This document shows positions 43,972-55,500 of a stretch of 64,000 nt of DNA, piece after piece. The notes under the pieces are model-generated. The model did not search any database. It was given only the letters and a program-made list of their open reading frames with translations, and was not told where the DNA came from. Numbering within the stretch: position 1 is the first letter of the stretch; every line of letters begins with the position of its first letter. Source of the DNA: Punctularia strigosozonata HHB-11173 SS5 (lineage: Eukaryota > Basidiomycota > Agaricomycetes > Corticiales > Punctulariaceae); NCBI RefSeq assembly GCF_000264995.1, contig NW_006767443.1:106225-170224 (forward strand). Direction: 5' to 3'. The position numbers and the translations under genes were made by a program.

Positions 43972-46421
43972 GAGCGTGAGGCACGTCGCCGAGAGGGTAA
44001 AGGACACACGGAGAGGAGGCGGGACGGAGGGACGGTCAGTCAGCTGCCGGTGACGGTGAAGGAGGGCAGCATCAGCGTTCCGTAGCGGCAGCGGGGGTGG
44101 GAGAGTGCCGACGGGCCCAGATTAGACGAGGGACACTCACCGCTTGAGCGAGTCAGCTGCCCGGTGCGCAGGGGATCCGTCGCCCGTGCTCGCGCTGAGA
44201 TGCCGCCTATAGGCAACTTCCCGAAGTGAGGCCCACGGAGATGGGAGCGCGCCACCAGATCCTGGGCTGTGACCGATGACGCAGGGCCCGCCGTAAGCGT
44301 GCGGGCGCAGTTGGCGGCGACGCGGGCGACGGCGAGGACGAGGGCGTGCTCGACGTCGTCGGGTGGAGGAGCAGATGGCGGGCACGTCTGGGCAGCGTGC
44401 TCGGTGTCGACGCGCGACTGCCGGCCTGCTCAGAAGAAGCGCCGCTGACGCGCTGTTTCCTTTCCTGGCGACGCTGACCCTATCCATCACTTCCTGTTCT
44501 GCTCACGGACGACGGGTCGTAACTACGCCTAGATCGATCGTTCGTCCCCCACCCTGTCTCAGCCTGCGCGACGGAGGCAAAGCGTCCTGCTGTTTCTGCT
44601 CGCAGTGCGGTGCGTATACGTTCCGTAGCGGGCTGGCATCGTCCGATGACGCAACCGCTGCTCGCCTGCTCACCTTCGCAGACGACTCTCGCCGACCGGA
44701 TCGATGCCAATGAGCTAATGAGACACGGGCTCAGCCCGGATCAGCGCGGCACAGACGGCCTCGATAGCTTCCAGCCACGCTCAGCACAGGCTCTCGAACG
44801 GGCATCCGCGTCTGCCCCGACCGGTAAGTAGGTTCGCCCGTCGGCGGCGACAAGGTGGTACCGCGATCGCGCTGCTCCAACCGACTCAGCCTCAGCCCTT
44901 CGACGGGGAATTGCAGTGGTCATATGTGTGCGCGACGGCAGACATCTTGATGGATGGAGTTATGCCGACGACAGAGATAGCATCACCGCAATGATTGACC
45001 CCCACCACCACGACCGACTACACGTCTATCGAACGAGAGAGCAAAGAAGAAACGGGTCGGCACGGCGCGTTATATCGAGCCGCGAGGACTGCAGCGATAG
45101 CCTCCCAGCCGCCGTGGATAAGGCCCCCGTGCGAGCGATGGCTTGCTCCGAGAAAGCGCCCGATCGGCGCAACGCAATGAAAGAGAAGCCAGCCAGCTGG
45201 CGGGGCGATAAAGAGGCACGCCAGCAGAGGCACGCATGTTTGGCCGTCCCCTCCACAAACTCAAGCTCGGCCGCTGACTAATCCGAGACCACCCCCTCGG
45301 TTTGAGGCAGTGATATGCTGCCCCAGGGAACCCTCCTCGGGCAGAAGCCCCGACTCGAGGCTTTTTGTGCTGCGCGCGTGGGATGCGGGCGGGGCGGCGT
45401 CCAAGAATAGCGCGACGATAGCGCCAGGCCCGAGTCGCCTGGATCGACGCGGCGCTCAGGGCGATCGGCATACCGCGTATCGTCCGACGCCAACATTAGC
45501 GCCATCGTGAGTAGTGCTGGGAACGATACGCCAACTCAGCTAGTACAAGCTTGCCAAGTTGCGCCCGTCCGGAGCAGGCAACCAGAAAGCGCTCGATGAG
45601 TCCCGTTCTGCGCGCGAAGCGCCGAGCACCCGACGATACGACGAGGTTCGGACAATGATCAACGCTATCTTTGCCACAGGCTTCGCGCGCGATGTGTTCG
45701 AGATAAGTGCGGGGGCGCGATAGTGTTGTCCCTTGTTCCTGTCCCAAGGGAGAAGGGAGAGAACTCGGAAAGGCGGGCGATATCGTTCAGGTGACGGGCT
45801 CCTGGGAGCCTCGAGAACGCTGCTGCCTAGGATCGGCCTGCCGTAAAGCCAACGTGGGCCGGACCTTCGATGCCCCTGCTCCATAGCCAATCGGTCGAAG
45901 CCACGTTTGCCGGCGAAGGCGAAGGAAAATGCCACAGGAAGGAGGACGACCTTTTGCGCAGAGTCAGATAGCCGAGAAGCAGCAGATATGGCTGGCGGCG
46001 GAGAACATCTTGTAAGACGCGCGCGTGAATTCGAAGCCCGCAAAGTCCGTCCGCAGGCGCGCCATGTAGTATTTGCCCTATCGTCGAGCTGTGCGCCGTG
46101 TTGTATGAGGACAATATGAACGCGGCCACGTTTCAGGGTGTTCGTACCATCGCCGGAAGTAGCCACAGAGCTTTGACCTTGGAATCCAATGGGTTCATTT
46201 CCGAGGAGCTCGTGCTCGCATGTACATACAGAGAGTCAAAATCGGAGACAACCCTAGAAGTCCAGATCTACAGATTAGTTGTTATGCTGATGAGGATCCC
46301 AGACCACAGAAAGGAAGAGATGCAGCGAGAGGCTGCGCCGCAAGCAAGAGAATCTGTTCCAGGGCATGAGTAAACGACCACATGCGATGTCCGGATGGCG
46401 TGATAAACCGAAATCAGAGAG
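43972..46421. other. Long gene-poor, CpG-rich stretch upstream of the septation kinase
   Basis: About 2.4 kb with no recognisable protein in any frame; the longest minus-strand ORF (45540-46166) looks like chance in GC-rich DNA. The right end is next to an assembly gap. It may hold long 5' UTRs, introns in leaders or non-coding transcripts, none of which can be read from sequence alone. Confidence 0.5.
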
Positions 46422-46774
46422 CCTGTCATGTTATACCTTTGGTCGCAATTCTTTGCAGGTGAAGGTTGTGCAGAGAAATTGACATGTTGGTCGCGAAGCC
46501 AGATCACCCTTGAGGCTTGCACATGGTTTGGGATAAACGATGGGGCGCGACATATGCCAGAGCACGTAGAAAGCACTGCTGATACCGTTTAGAATATACA
46601 AGGAAGTGACGTGATAGAACGGAGGTCACTGCAGACAGACGAGGACGATCGCGGTGTTATGTTTAGCTAGAAGTAGCGTGACCGTGGAAATATCATCGCG
46701 AGTCACGGGCAATTTGCGCAGCAACGGCTCCGGTCGTCATATCATCATCTCCTCCATCCCCCCCCCCCCCCCCC
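46422..46774 (+). repeat. Left copy of the gap-flanking duplicate, ending in a C17 run
   Basis: 46422-46757 is identical base for base to 47075-47410. It ends in 17 C directly against the N block. Confidence 0.93.
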
Positions 46775-47074
46775 NNNNNNNNNNNNNNNNNNNNNNNNNN
46801 NNNNNNNNNNNNNNNNNNNNNNNNNNNNNNNNNNNNNNNNNNNNNNNNNNNNNNNNNNNNNNNNNNNNNNNNNNNNNNNNNNNNNNNNNNNNNNNNNNNN
46901 NNNNNNNNNNNNNNNNNNNNNNNNNNNNNNNNNNNNNNNNNNNNNNNNNNNNNNNNNNNNNNNNNNNNNNNNNNNNNNNNNNNNNNNNNNNNNNNNNNNN
47001 NNNNNNNNNNNNNNNNNNNNNNNNNNNNNNNNNNNNNNNNNNNNNNNNNNNNNNNNNNNNNNNNNNNNNNNNNN
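46775..47074. other. Assembly gap of exactly 300 N
   Basis: 300 N between two copies of the same sequence. The round size marks it as a nominal scaffold gap, not a measured distance. Confidence 0.98.
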
Positions 47075-47423
47075 CCTGTCATGTTATACCTTTGGTCGCA
47101 ATTCTTTGCAGGTGAAGGTTGTGCAGAGAAATTGACATGTTGGTCGCGAAGCCAGATCACCCTTGAGGCTTGCACATGGTTTGGGATAAACGATGGGGCG
47201 CGACATATGCCAGAGCACGTAGAAAGCACTGCTGATACCGTTTAGAATATACAAGGAAGTGACGTGATAGAACGGAGGTCACTGCAGACAGACGAGGACG
47301 ATCGCGGTGTTATGTTTAGCTAGAAGTAGCGTGACCGTGGAAATATCATCGCGAGTCACGGGCAATTTGCGCAGCAACGGCTCCGGTCGTCATATCATCA
47401 TCTCCTCCATCCCCCCCCCCCCC
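47075..47423 (+). repeat. Right copy of the gap-flanking duplicate, ending in a C13 run
   Basis: Same 336 bp as the left copy, followed by 13 C and then unique sequence leading into BYE1. It is probably the same locus assembled twice. Confidence 0.93.
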
Positions 47424-47451
47424 ACTGTGAGGTTGCAGCCCGACTTACATC

Positions 47452-50400
47452 ATGCAGGGGCGCTCAAGACGTTCTCAACGTGTCGCTGCAAAGGAGAACC
47501 ACCAGCCCTCGCCAACTTCGGCTGCGTCGTCGTCGACGAAGAAGAAAGGGGGAGGGCGCTCCAAAAAGCAGTACTGCGTATGCAAGGGCAACGACGATGG
47601 CACACCCATGATCAACTGTTCTTACTGCAAAGATTGGTTCCACTTCCGATGCGTAAACATCTCTGAGGATGATGCCGATGACATCAGTGAGACTACATAC
47701 ATATTTTGAGTTCCAACGCCCTTGCTAATCTGTTTCTCCACAGAGATATACGTGTGCCCACCCTGTGAAGTGAAGACTGGCCGACGAACAGTTCGTGAGT
47801 CTTGGTCTCTCTTCTCACGTCTTTCTGTCCGATCTATTCCTACTCTGGTGGTCGTATGTACATGTCGAAACATATCTGTGGTCGTATCCTTCACTTGTGT
47901 GACCTGAGAGTCCCTCGCTGTTCCCCTCGATGCTGTTATGGACATCAGCCCGTAGGCTGGTCGGTGTGGATACGCTTGTAGCTCTCGTGAGACCTCGATT
48001 GTGTCCACGACATACCCGACGTCGTGATGATAGCATTGCTTGCGACCACCGTTTCGTCCATCTTTTCCATGATATCCCATAGTCGAGGAGGAGGAACAGT
48101 ATACTGATTTTTCATCGTAGGAGATTACGAAGGGCCCGAAGCGCTTGAAACAGTGAATCAAGAGGAGACAGACAAATTCTCGAAGCATGTTGTAATCAAG
48201 GAGGATTCGGACGCGGACGCGTCCCCGGCGGAGGCTCCCAGCGCCTCAGAGGACGATGCCAGTGAGGATGAATATGTGGAAGAGAATGGCAAGCCGAATG
48301 GCAAAGGCAAGGTACGTTTGCTAGGACACTCTCGGTTGACTCGGTACTCAGAGTGCACAATGCACAGCGCACAACTCGTCGACTATCGTTATCATCGGAG
48401 TCAGACACCGAACCAACTACCACCAAACGCCGTTCATCTTCCGCGAAGGCCGAATCTTCGGGACCATCTCCTTCTCCTGGAGCAAGTGTACTCAAGCGCA
48501 AGAGCTCGAACGCGCCTCAACCGACGCCGAAGCGGAGAAAATCTTCATCGGCGGCGACGACCACGTCGACAGCCTCAGATGACCCTGCGCGCGTGTTCTG
48601 TCTTAAGAAATATCAGGAGTTGTTCTGTAAAATATTTTTACAGCGTCCACATGTTGCTCCTTCTCCTACTGTCGGGCCTGAGGAGGAGTCAACCGACCAT
48701 TTGCAAGATTCCGCGAATAAGTTGCAGGCCGTGAAGCCTGAAGAACTTACGTCAGAACAAAAGGCGGATATCGAAACGAGAGCGAACGCGTACGCTGCTG
48801 AGGTGGAGCAGTGTACATACGAAATCTACGCCGAGCCTGGCAAAGATGGAAAACCGCATGCCGGACCAAAGTATAAGTGAGTGTAGAGCCAGTATGCGGA
48901 ACTTGCTTGTACTGATGCTGTCTGCAGAGATCGGTTCAGGACCTTGACCTTCAACCTCAGCCAGCCCGATCGCGTCGTATTGCATGAGCGGATCGCATCC
49001 TCGCACCTTAACCCCAAGGAGCTCTCCCAGATGTCGTCCACCGACCTTGCGAGCGAAGAAGCCAAGCAAACTATGAAGCAAGCTGAGAAGGAGGCTCTCG
49101 AGCACAGCATCCTGCAAAAGACGCTCGTTCCTCGAGCGAAGATCACCCACAAAGGCTTTGAAGATATCGAGGACATCAACGGCGAGATGGCCAAGGCCCG
49201 AGAGCGCGAACAGGAGGATGACGAACGGCGCGAACGCGAGCGGCTTGCCCGATTACGGACAGCCGAATCTCGTGCTGGCCCGACGTCGGGTTCGGTGCCT
49301 CCCGAATCTCCTGTGACCCCACATACCCCGCAGACACCGAGTTGGGGCGCGCCTCCCCCGTTGCCCGTTCATGTAGTTGCCAGTCCCACCGACGGCCTGG
49401 GCAGGCGACCTCCGGTGAACCCCCTCTTCGTACCCTCCGGATCGGATTTGATGACGCCTATCGGGGCCGAGCCCGAACTCAATCTCGCCGATCTCATCAA
49501 TATCGACGACGAGATCGCGTCTCCCTCAGAGGTATTGTCAACGTCTATTACCCAGAGCGACACCGCTGCAGCACAATCTCCGGCCATCGAGCAGCAGCAG
49601 CAGCCATCATCCTCTTCTATTACTGGGATCTCTCCATTCGCCGCCAATGTCTCCAGGCCGGAAACACGAGAGCGAAGTGCTTCGTTCGATCTTAACTCCT
49701 TATGGACCGGTGCGAAGCATGACGAACAAGGGGAGGGTGCGCAGCCCTCGGTTGCGCGCCAGGTTGCGGATGAGCCACCCAAAGATGGCGGTTTGGAGCC
49801 AGAGGGACTCGCGGGTGAGGCCCAGGACCAGGACTTCGACATGTTCCTGGACGACGAAGACACTGTGAAGGAACCCGAATCGAGTAATGATCATGAGATA
49901 TCCGGTCCACGAGAGCAGGACTTCGCAGCATCACCTCCTGTGTGGTCTGGCAAGGTAACTAATACGTTGCCACCTCGCGTCTTTGTACAGAACTCATCCG
50001 TTCATCAGATCTCCATGCCTCTTGATTCAACGGTACCCCAAGAAACGCCTGTCATTGCTCGTCAGATGGGAGGGCGGCAGCTGGGCCACAGTTCGCCTCT
50101 ATGGCAGACGTTATTCCCCAGCGATCATCTGCGGATTGATGGTCGGGTTCCAGTGGATAAGTCTGCAGCTTACTTGCTACAGACGAGAATGAATCCCACC
50201 AAAGAAGTGATTGCGGTTGCGTTCTCCTCGGATGGGGGAGATAGTCTTCAAACTTTGATAGATTACCTCATCGCGAAAGGGTACGTCTCACATCGTTGTT
50301 AGTGTGGGCGATGTACTCACTTTTGCTTCCACGCAAGGCGACATGGTCTCATATTTCCGTGGGGCAATCGGCCTAAAGACCATCATCCTGGTCGCGAGAT

Positions 50401-51139
50401 GTATATCGTACCGCTTCTCGCCAGCGAGCCTCTGCCGGATTACATGGAGCTCTTAGAAGAACTCTGTTTGCCGAAACAACGGATAGCGAACTACCTGATC
50501 GGGTTGTGGATCCTTGTGAAGGGCAAGCTCGCGCCTCCCCCTACGCCGTCGGTACCCCTCGCAACTACCTCAGCCGTCCCAGCTCCCCAGCCTCAAGGAT
50601 CGCCGGCGCCACATCCTCCTTCGTCTGCACCTTCCAGCTCCAATGACCTTGCCACTCAGGTTGCTTCTCTGACCCCCGAACAAATCCAAGAGATGCTACG
50701 GGCTTTAGCCAGCAGTGGTCTTGCCATACCAGGAAGCCAACCTCCTGGTCCTCCTATCATCCCTCCTGCACCCCCTCTTATACCCCCGGCGCCCCACCTC
50801 TTGGCTCCTACACCTCCGGTCCCGGCCTTATACCCGTCTCCAGCGTGGACAATACCCCCACCGACGGTACCTGCCGCAGCGCCTTATCCTCCTCCACCAG
50901 CACCGGGATACGCGCATCCGCCGTACCCCCCTGGCGGGTCAAGCCCTGCAGGTCCGTCAAGGGGAATGCATTCTCCTTACCAAGGCGGTCGACCACGGGA
51001 TCATCGACCGCCTTATGATAGTCGAGGGCGAGACCGTGGCAGAGGACGAGGACGCGGCAGAGGATTTGGCGATCATCCTCGTGACAATGGATGGTCCCGT
51101 CGTGGTCGTGGTAACGGGAGCCCTCAACAGAATCGCTAG
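47452..51139 (+). CDS. BYE1: Bye1-like protein: PHD finger, TFIIS central domain, SPOC domain
   Basis: The start MQGRSRRSQRVAAKENHQ precedes a PHD finger (KKQYCVCKGNDDGTPMINC, SYCKDWFHFRCVNI, IYVCPPCEVKTGR) with the C4HC3 pattern. An acidic linker follows. The TFIIS-M region reads DPARVFCLKKYQELFCKIFL, YAAEVEQCTYEIYAEP, KYKDRFRTLTFNLSQPDR and LHERIASSHLNPKELSQMS. A charged helix and a long Ser/Pro stretch lead to the SPOC domain (PPVWSGKVTNTLPPRVFVQN, FPSDHLRIDGRVPVDKSAAY, LIFPWGNRPKDHHPGREMYI). The tail is Pro-rich and ends in an RGRGRGRGRG segment at 51139. Known: Bye1 binds methylated H3K4 and RNA polymerase II. The upstream assembly gap affects only its promoter. Confidence 0.93.
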
Positions 51140-51275
51140 AAAGGGGACGAGCTTATTTATCATAACTAAGTAGTATAGCTTCATTTAACCTAGCCTAGTG
51201 TACGATGACTACTGATGTACATGCCGTTGCACTACCGAGCCAGTTCTGACCTCTTCCTGGCTGGAGGCCGTGCCG

Positions 51276-54200
51276 TCACAAATCTTTACGGCGAGTGAGC
51301 TGCAGCAGTAACTCTTCGATTCTCTCCTGTCGTTTCTCAATGTTTTCCAGCCGTCTGATCCACGGCAAGGAGCCGTTACCACGTTCACCCTCTTCCTCCT
51401 CAACTTGTCCCGCGGTTTCGGGCCACGGCATTTGATCTGGACTCTGCGATACGGTTTGTGTATCTTCCGCGAGAGGTCGATGGCGCATGCCGGGAGAAGA
51501 GCCCGTCGAAGTCTTCCGGACGTGCACTCCGAGCCCTCCTCTTCCGTCACTTGGAAGCCGGGGCTGCACACGAGATGACAATCGTCGCCGTCTCGTAACA
51601 GGACCGAAGCTCAATGCTGGAGACCCAACGACCGGTGGAGGACCACTTTCATCCTCTAGTATGCTGTCATCGACCGGGAGAGGCTGATAAATCTGCGCGA
51701 GAGGACTGGGCATTTGACCCGTGGTGTCAGCCATGACTCGACTGATAGACATGAGACGAGGCCGGGGGGCAGGAGTGGATGGTCCTGGCAGATCCTCTTT
51801 CCGATTTCCAGGACTAGCCTCGGAACGAGGCGCGGCCGGGTTTTCGGAGATAGATTGACGTTTCTGGGACGAACTGGACTGTTTCCTGGCCGTGCTAATG
51901 CTGGTCGACGGCAGGAAGCCGCTTAACTCCTCTGTCTCCGATAAAGCGCTGTTCATATCCTCCTCAATATCGAATACCTGGTGAGATATGAAGTCAACGA
52001 TGAGCAGTCCGCGATCACAACAACAATTACGTACCGCGTCAATATCACCCCCGGAGCCTGCTAACCCCTCAAAGAATGCTAAACCCAACCAGTAAATCAC
52101 CGGGACAATGAACGGAGATGCGCAGCATACTCAGGCGACGGATTTGTCTTGGAAGTGTATCATATATCTTTTCCACTGTAGCAGCCACCGTCTCGTAGAA
52201 GCCAGTTGAACCTGTATTCTTCGCTTGTCTCTCGTACCAGGCAACAGTGAGAAGGATCGGGAAGTTTGTAATCCTGTATGAGCTGTAAGCGGTTGCACAA
52301 CGTAGAAGGCTCTGTGCAGACCTGATCATGAAAACGTTCAGCTACGCGTGTCGATCAGATTTCAGCAGTTCACTGGTATTGATTGTTCCTTACCTTGTGG
52401 AACCATCTCGGGGACAGGATGTAGCTTGCTGGCAACATGATTAGCAACGCCACCAGATTGATGGGAGGCTGATAGGAGAAAAGCGGGTCAGCTTTAACAC
52501 CCTCGATCGTTGCGACAGCCTTTCGGAACATAGCCTGTATGAAATGTATCAGGCCCCTGAGTGCACAGTCATGTATGGGACTCCACGCACCTCAGCAAGA
52601 GCATCTTCGCTGATGGTGGAGAATGTATGCGAAAGAATCTATATCGTGGTAAGCCACAGTCAAGCATCCCTCGCTACCAATACGAACCGAGACCAACACT
52701 GAGCGCACGTTAGTTAGCCTGAGCATTCATGTTGAATACAGTAATAACTTGCCCGTGAGTAGTAAGGTATTGCTTAGGCAGGCGTACGTCACCATTAGTA
52801 CTGGACCGAAGAAAGGATGGAACTTGACTGTGCATAATTGCGCAATCAGCGGAAGCAACTGAGCAAAACACATATTGCACTCACAAGCGAGCTCGAAGCC
52901 GCTTGCGTCAAGCCCGAACCAAAGATCAAGCATCCACCACGCAATTTGCCTGGAGGAATCTCATTTGATCATGGCATAGAAGAGCAGAAGAAGCCAACGC
53001 ACCCTCCAGAGTAGCTTTTCGACCCCACGAGACGGTTAGACTGATTCCACATCCAGATACGGACGTAACGCACCCAGCGCTGTCACGGCTCAACCTAGTA
53101 CCATGAGATTAGGGACATGTAGCGATGAGACCGCTGAGGGAGCAGGAATGGCTCACGTCCATAAGGCGTATAGGAAGCCCCCAAAGCAGAACGCGGCAAT
53201 GAACATCAGCGCCGTGAACTGAACGAGCATAGCTCGCAACGAGAGAACCATGAGGTTATTCCTGAGTGTTACAAACGCCAGTCTGAAGTGCGAGTCGATT
53301 GGTGGTGAACCATAATATGGAAAAGCGCTCCGCACCGAGGAAACATCAAAGGAGCTATCATGGCAAGACAGTCCATGCCAGCCCGGCGGGCCCACTTGCC
53401 TGTGTCGCATGCGTCTCAGCAGGGGTCAGGACGAGAAGCTGGGACGCTGACTGTCATGAACCACACCATACAGACGCAGGGAGGCGTAGGTGCAATAGAT
53501 CGTCACTTGTGGAGGGTCAGCCTTGTCACTGCGGACGAGCGTCGATGTCGTACCGAACGCCAAGTCAAAGCCATTCTAGTCCGTTATTGTGAGACAGCAT
53601 TGCACACATTCAAAGAAGACCTCACCCAGGTCCCAGTAACATAAACTGAAAGCAGATCAGCTACCAGTGTCATGATACATGAAACGAGGCAGAAGTACTA
53701 CCTTTCATCCCATGCTCTTGCAATGCCGCGACCTTCTCGAGGGCAAAACCAAGAGCATATACCATGAACACAATCTCCGGTGTATTGATCGTCTTGCGTT
53801 CGCTGAACTCGAGTGCGACGACGAAGAGTATGAACAGCACGACGAAACTGGCTGATCATGAGCTAGCTAGCGGTGGCCAGATTGCAACAACGCACTTCAT
53901 ATATTCGAGGACGGAGCGAACAGCAGGAACCTTGAGTCTGCGAAGGTGTGAGCAACACCGTCATAAATCACTAGAGTGAACTTGCCGGTAGTGATCCAGC
54001 AAAGGAGCTTTGTGTGGGTCGTAGAAATGGATTGGCGTGCGTTTGTAAGTCTAGTGTGGGCGTGGGCACAGTTCTTGGGCAGAGCAATCGACGCACGTAC
54101 ATCGGACAGTATGGTATGACTGCTTTCCGCTTGGTATACACACTTTCCACTGATGGAATAAGCGTTGATAACGCAACTGAGCAAATGAACCAACCTCCAT

Positions 54201-54978
54201 ATGCCGTTTATCACTTTTTGGCATGCAGAGCTCTTGATGAACCTCTTGGCTTTGCTGATGATTGCCATCTCGATCGCGTTGCCCACTCTGTCATCCAAAT
54301 CATCGTCCCGTTCTTCCCGCGCTTGTTGGATAACCCTCGGATCCGCCCCGTTGTAGACAGGCCAACTGGTTGTCAGCGCCAGCGCCAGCTGCAGCGTACT
54401 CTCCGCGTTGGCGCGCAAGGTACGCATGGCTAGAATCTCGCATAGAGCCGCCCGTGTGCGCGAGATGCCCGACGTAGTCAAATTTTGGTCCCGAAGAAAG
54501 TGTACGCGATTCAGGAGGAAGCAGAACACGATAGACATATTGCCTTCCCGTTGAATGGCGTTGTACTTGTCTTCTAGGGGCCGTACAAGGGTATAGGTGA
54601 GATCCGGTGCAGTGAGCTTTGCAGTAACTCGTCAGCTTTGTCTCCGTCGTCAGGCGCGCCATTGATATGACTTACCGCGTCGTAAGTCAATGATGTATCT
54701 GAGAACGCCCGCCGTTTCAGTCCATGCTCGCGATAGCCAACGTATCACATACCTATGAAATGCTGATTGCCGGATAAATAACCGCAGTTCAACGCAAACT
54801 ATCGGTGATCACGTACCGTAACGTCCTGGAGCATTGTCCAATGTCAGTATGAGCCCATCGAGTGAGTTGCAGTGATGCTCACGGCCTTGATCATATGTAC
54901 AAATGGGTATACTTCAGTCTTGTCGATTTCGTCTGGTAGTAGTAACGGGCGCATCTGTGCCTGCGCCTCCTCCGACAT
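51276..54978 (-). CDS. YVC1: Vacuolar TRP-type calcium channel Yvc1
   Basis: The start at 54978 gives MSEEAQAQMRPLLLPDEIDK and VYPFVHMIK. Tiny exons then supply DVT, HFI and DTSLTYDA, followed by LTAPDLTYTLVRPLEDKYNA, IQREGNMSIVFCFLLNRVHF, RTRAALCEILAMRTLRANAE and DDDLDDRVGNAIEMAIISK. The membrane part is visible as separate hydrophobic exons (LALTTSWPVYNGADP region; NNLMVLSLRAMLVQFTALMF; LPLIAQLCTVKFHPFFGPVL; NFPILLTVAWYERQAKNTG), followed by EKIYDTLPRQIRRL. The C-terminal cytosolic region is Ser/Pro-rich and closes with a charged helix (RRLENIEKRQERIEELLLQL) before TGA at 51276-51278. Known: Yvc1 releases vacuolar calcium in response to stretch and osmotic shock. Many short exons; internal borders are approximate. 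Confidence 0.9.
54676..54825 (-). other. Three consecutive small exons of YVC1 (9, 10 and 23 nt)
   Basis: On the minus strand the exons 54817-54825, 54753-54762 and 54676-54698 are each bordered by consensus GT and AG sites, separated by 54 nt introns. Together they encode DVTHFIDTSLTYDA, continuing in frame into LTAPDLTYTL. Confidence 0.8.
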
Positions 54979-55500
54979 AGCAGCGACGCAGGAAGGTGAA
55001 CGCAGATAGAGGACAGAGCAAGAGTTGTGGGCTTGTCGTCACAGGCGCGCGTGGCTCCAATATGTAGCGGGGCCCCAACACGCGACGCGTCTGGGATCGG
55101 TCACACACCAACTCGAGCGCGCCCGCCCGCTTCCTGCAGTTGGCGACAACCAGGTCGGCGCTGACTATCTGGCCAACTTCCGAACCGAACACGCGCCCAA
55201 GTAGCTCAGACAACGCGCTATCATCAGCGTGCACTCGTAAATCGCGCTCGATCATCTTCTGTCGCGGCGAGCCTCGAGCACGACCTGGCTAGCAGCCATC
55301 AGCATTGTGTCAACGATCTTTGCCCGACCGTCTGCTCCCGCTTTCAGCTCGGCTTCTCCCCGCGCCTCCAAGGGTTTCTCAACAGCACCGGGCAAGTCGC
55401 CCCGTAGCAGCGCCGTCCCACAAGTGACGACCTCAACCGACCAGCCTTCATTTCGCCGACGCGTTTTCTGGACCGATCTGTTAAACGTGGACCGCCAAGC
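54979..55500. promoter_or_regulatory. Divergent region between YVC1 and the MBP1-like gene, with two ACGCGT sites
   Basis: 522 bp. It contains ACGCGT (the MCB element bound by MBF) at 55085-55090 and 55459-55464, the latter 37 bp before the MBP1-like ATG. A minus-strand ORF (up to 55255) shows no family match and overlaps the YVC1 start in another frame. Confidence 0.5.

Noticed and set aside
40429-44085. Several long plus-strand ORFs opposite the septation kinase
   Set aside because: They mirror Ser/Pro/Arg-rich coding DNA on the minus strand and have no recognisable domain.
45540-46166. 208-codon minus-strand ORF
   Set aside because: GC-rich chance ORF; no domain, no splice partners and composition unlike neighbouring genes.
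46654-47229. ORFs running through the N block
   Set aside because: Artefacts of translating N; the flanks are one sequence present twice.
54914-55255. 113-codon minus-strand ORF overlapping the YVC1 start
   Set aside because: Out of frame with YVC1, whose conserved N-terminus starts at 54978; no family match.
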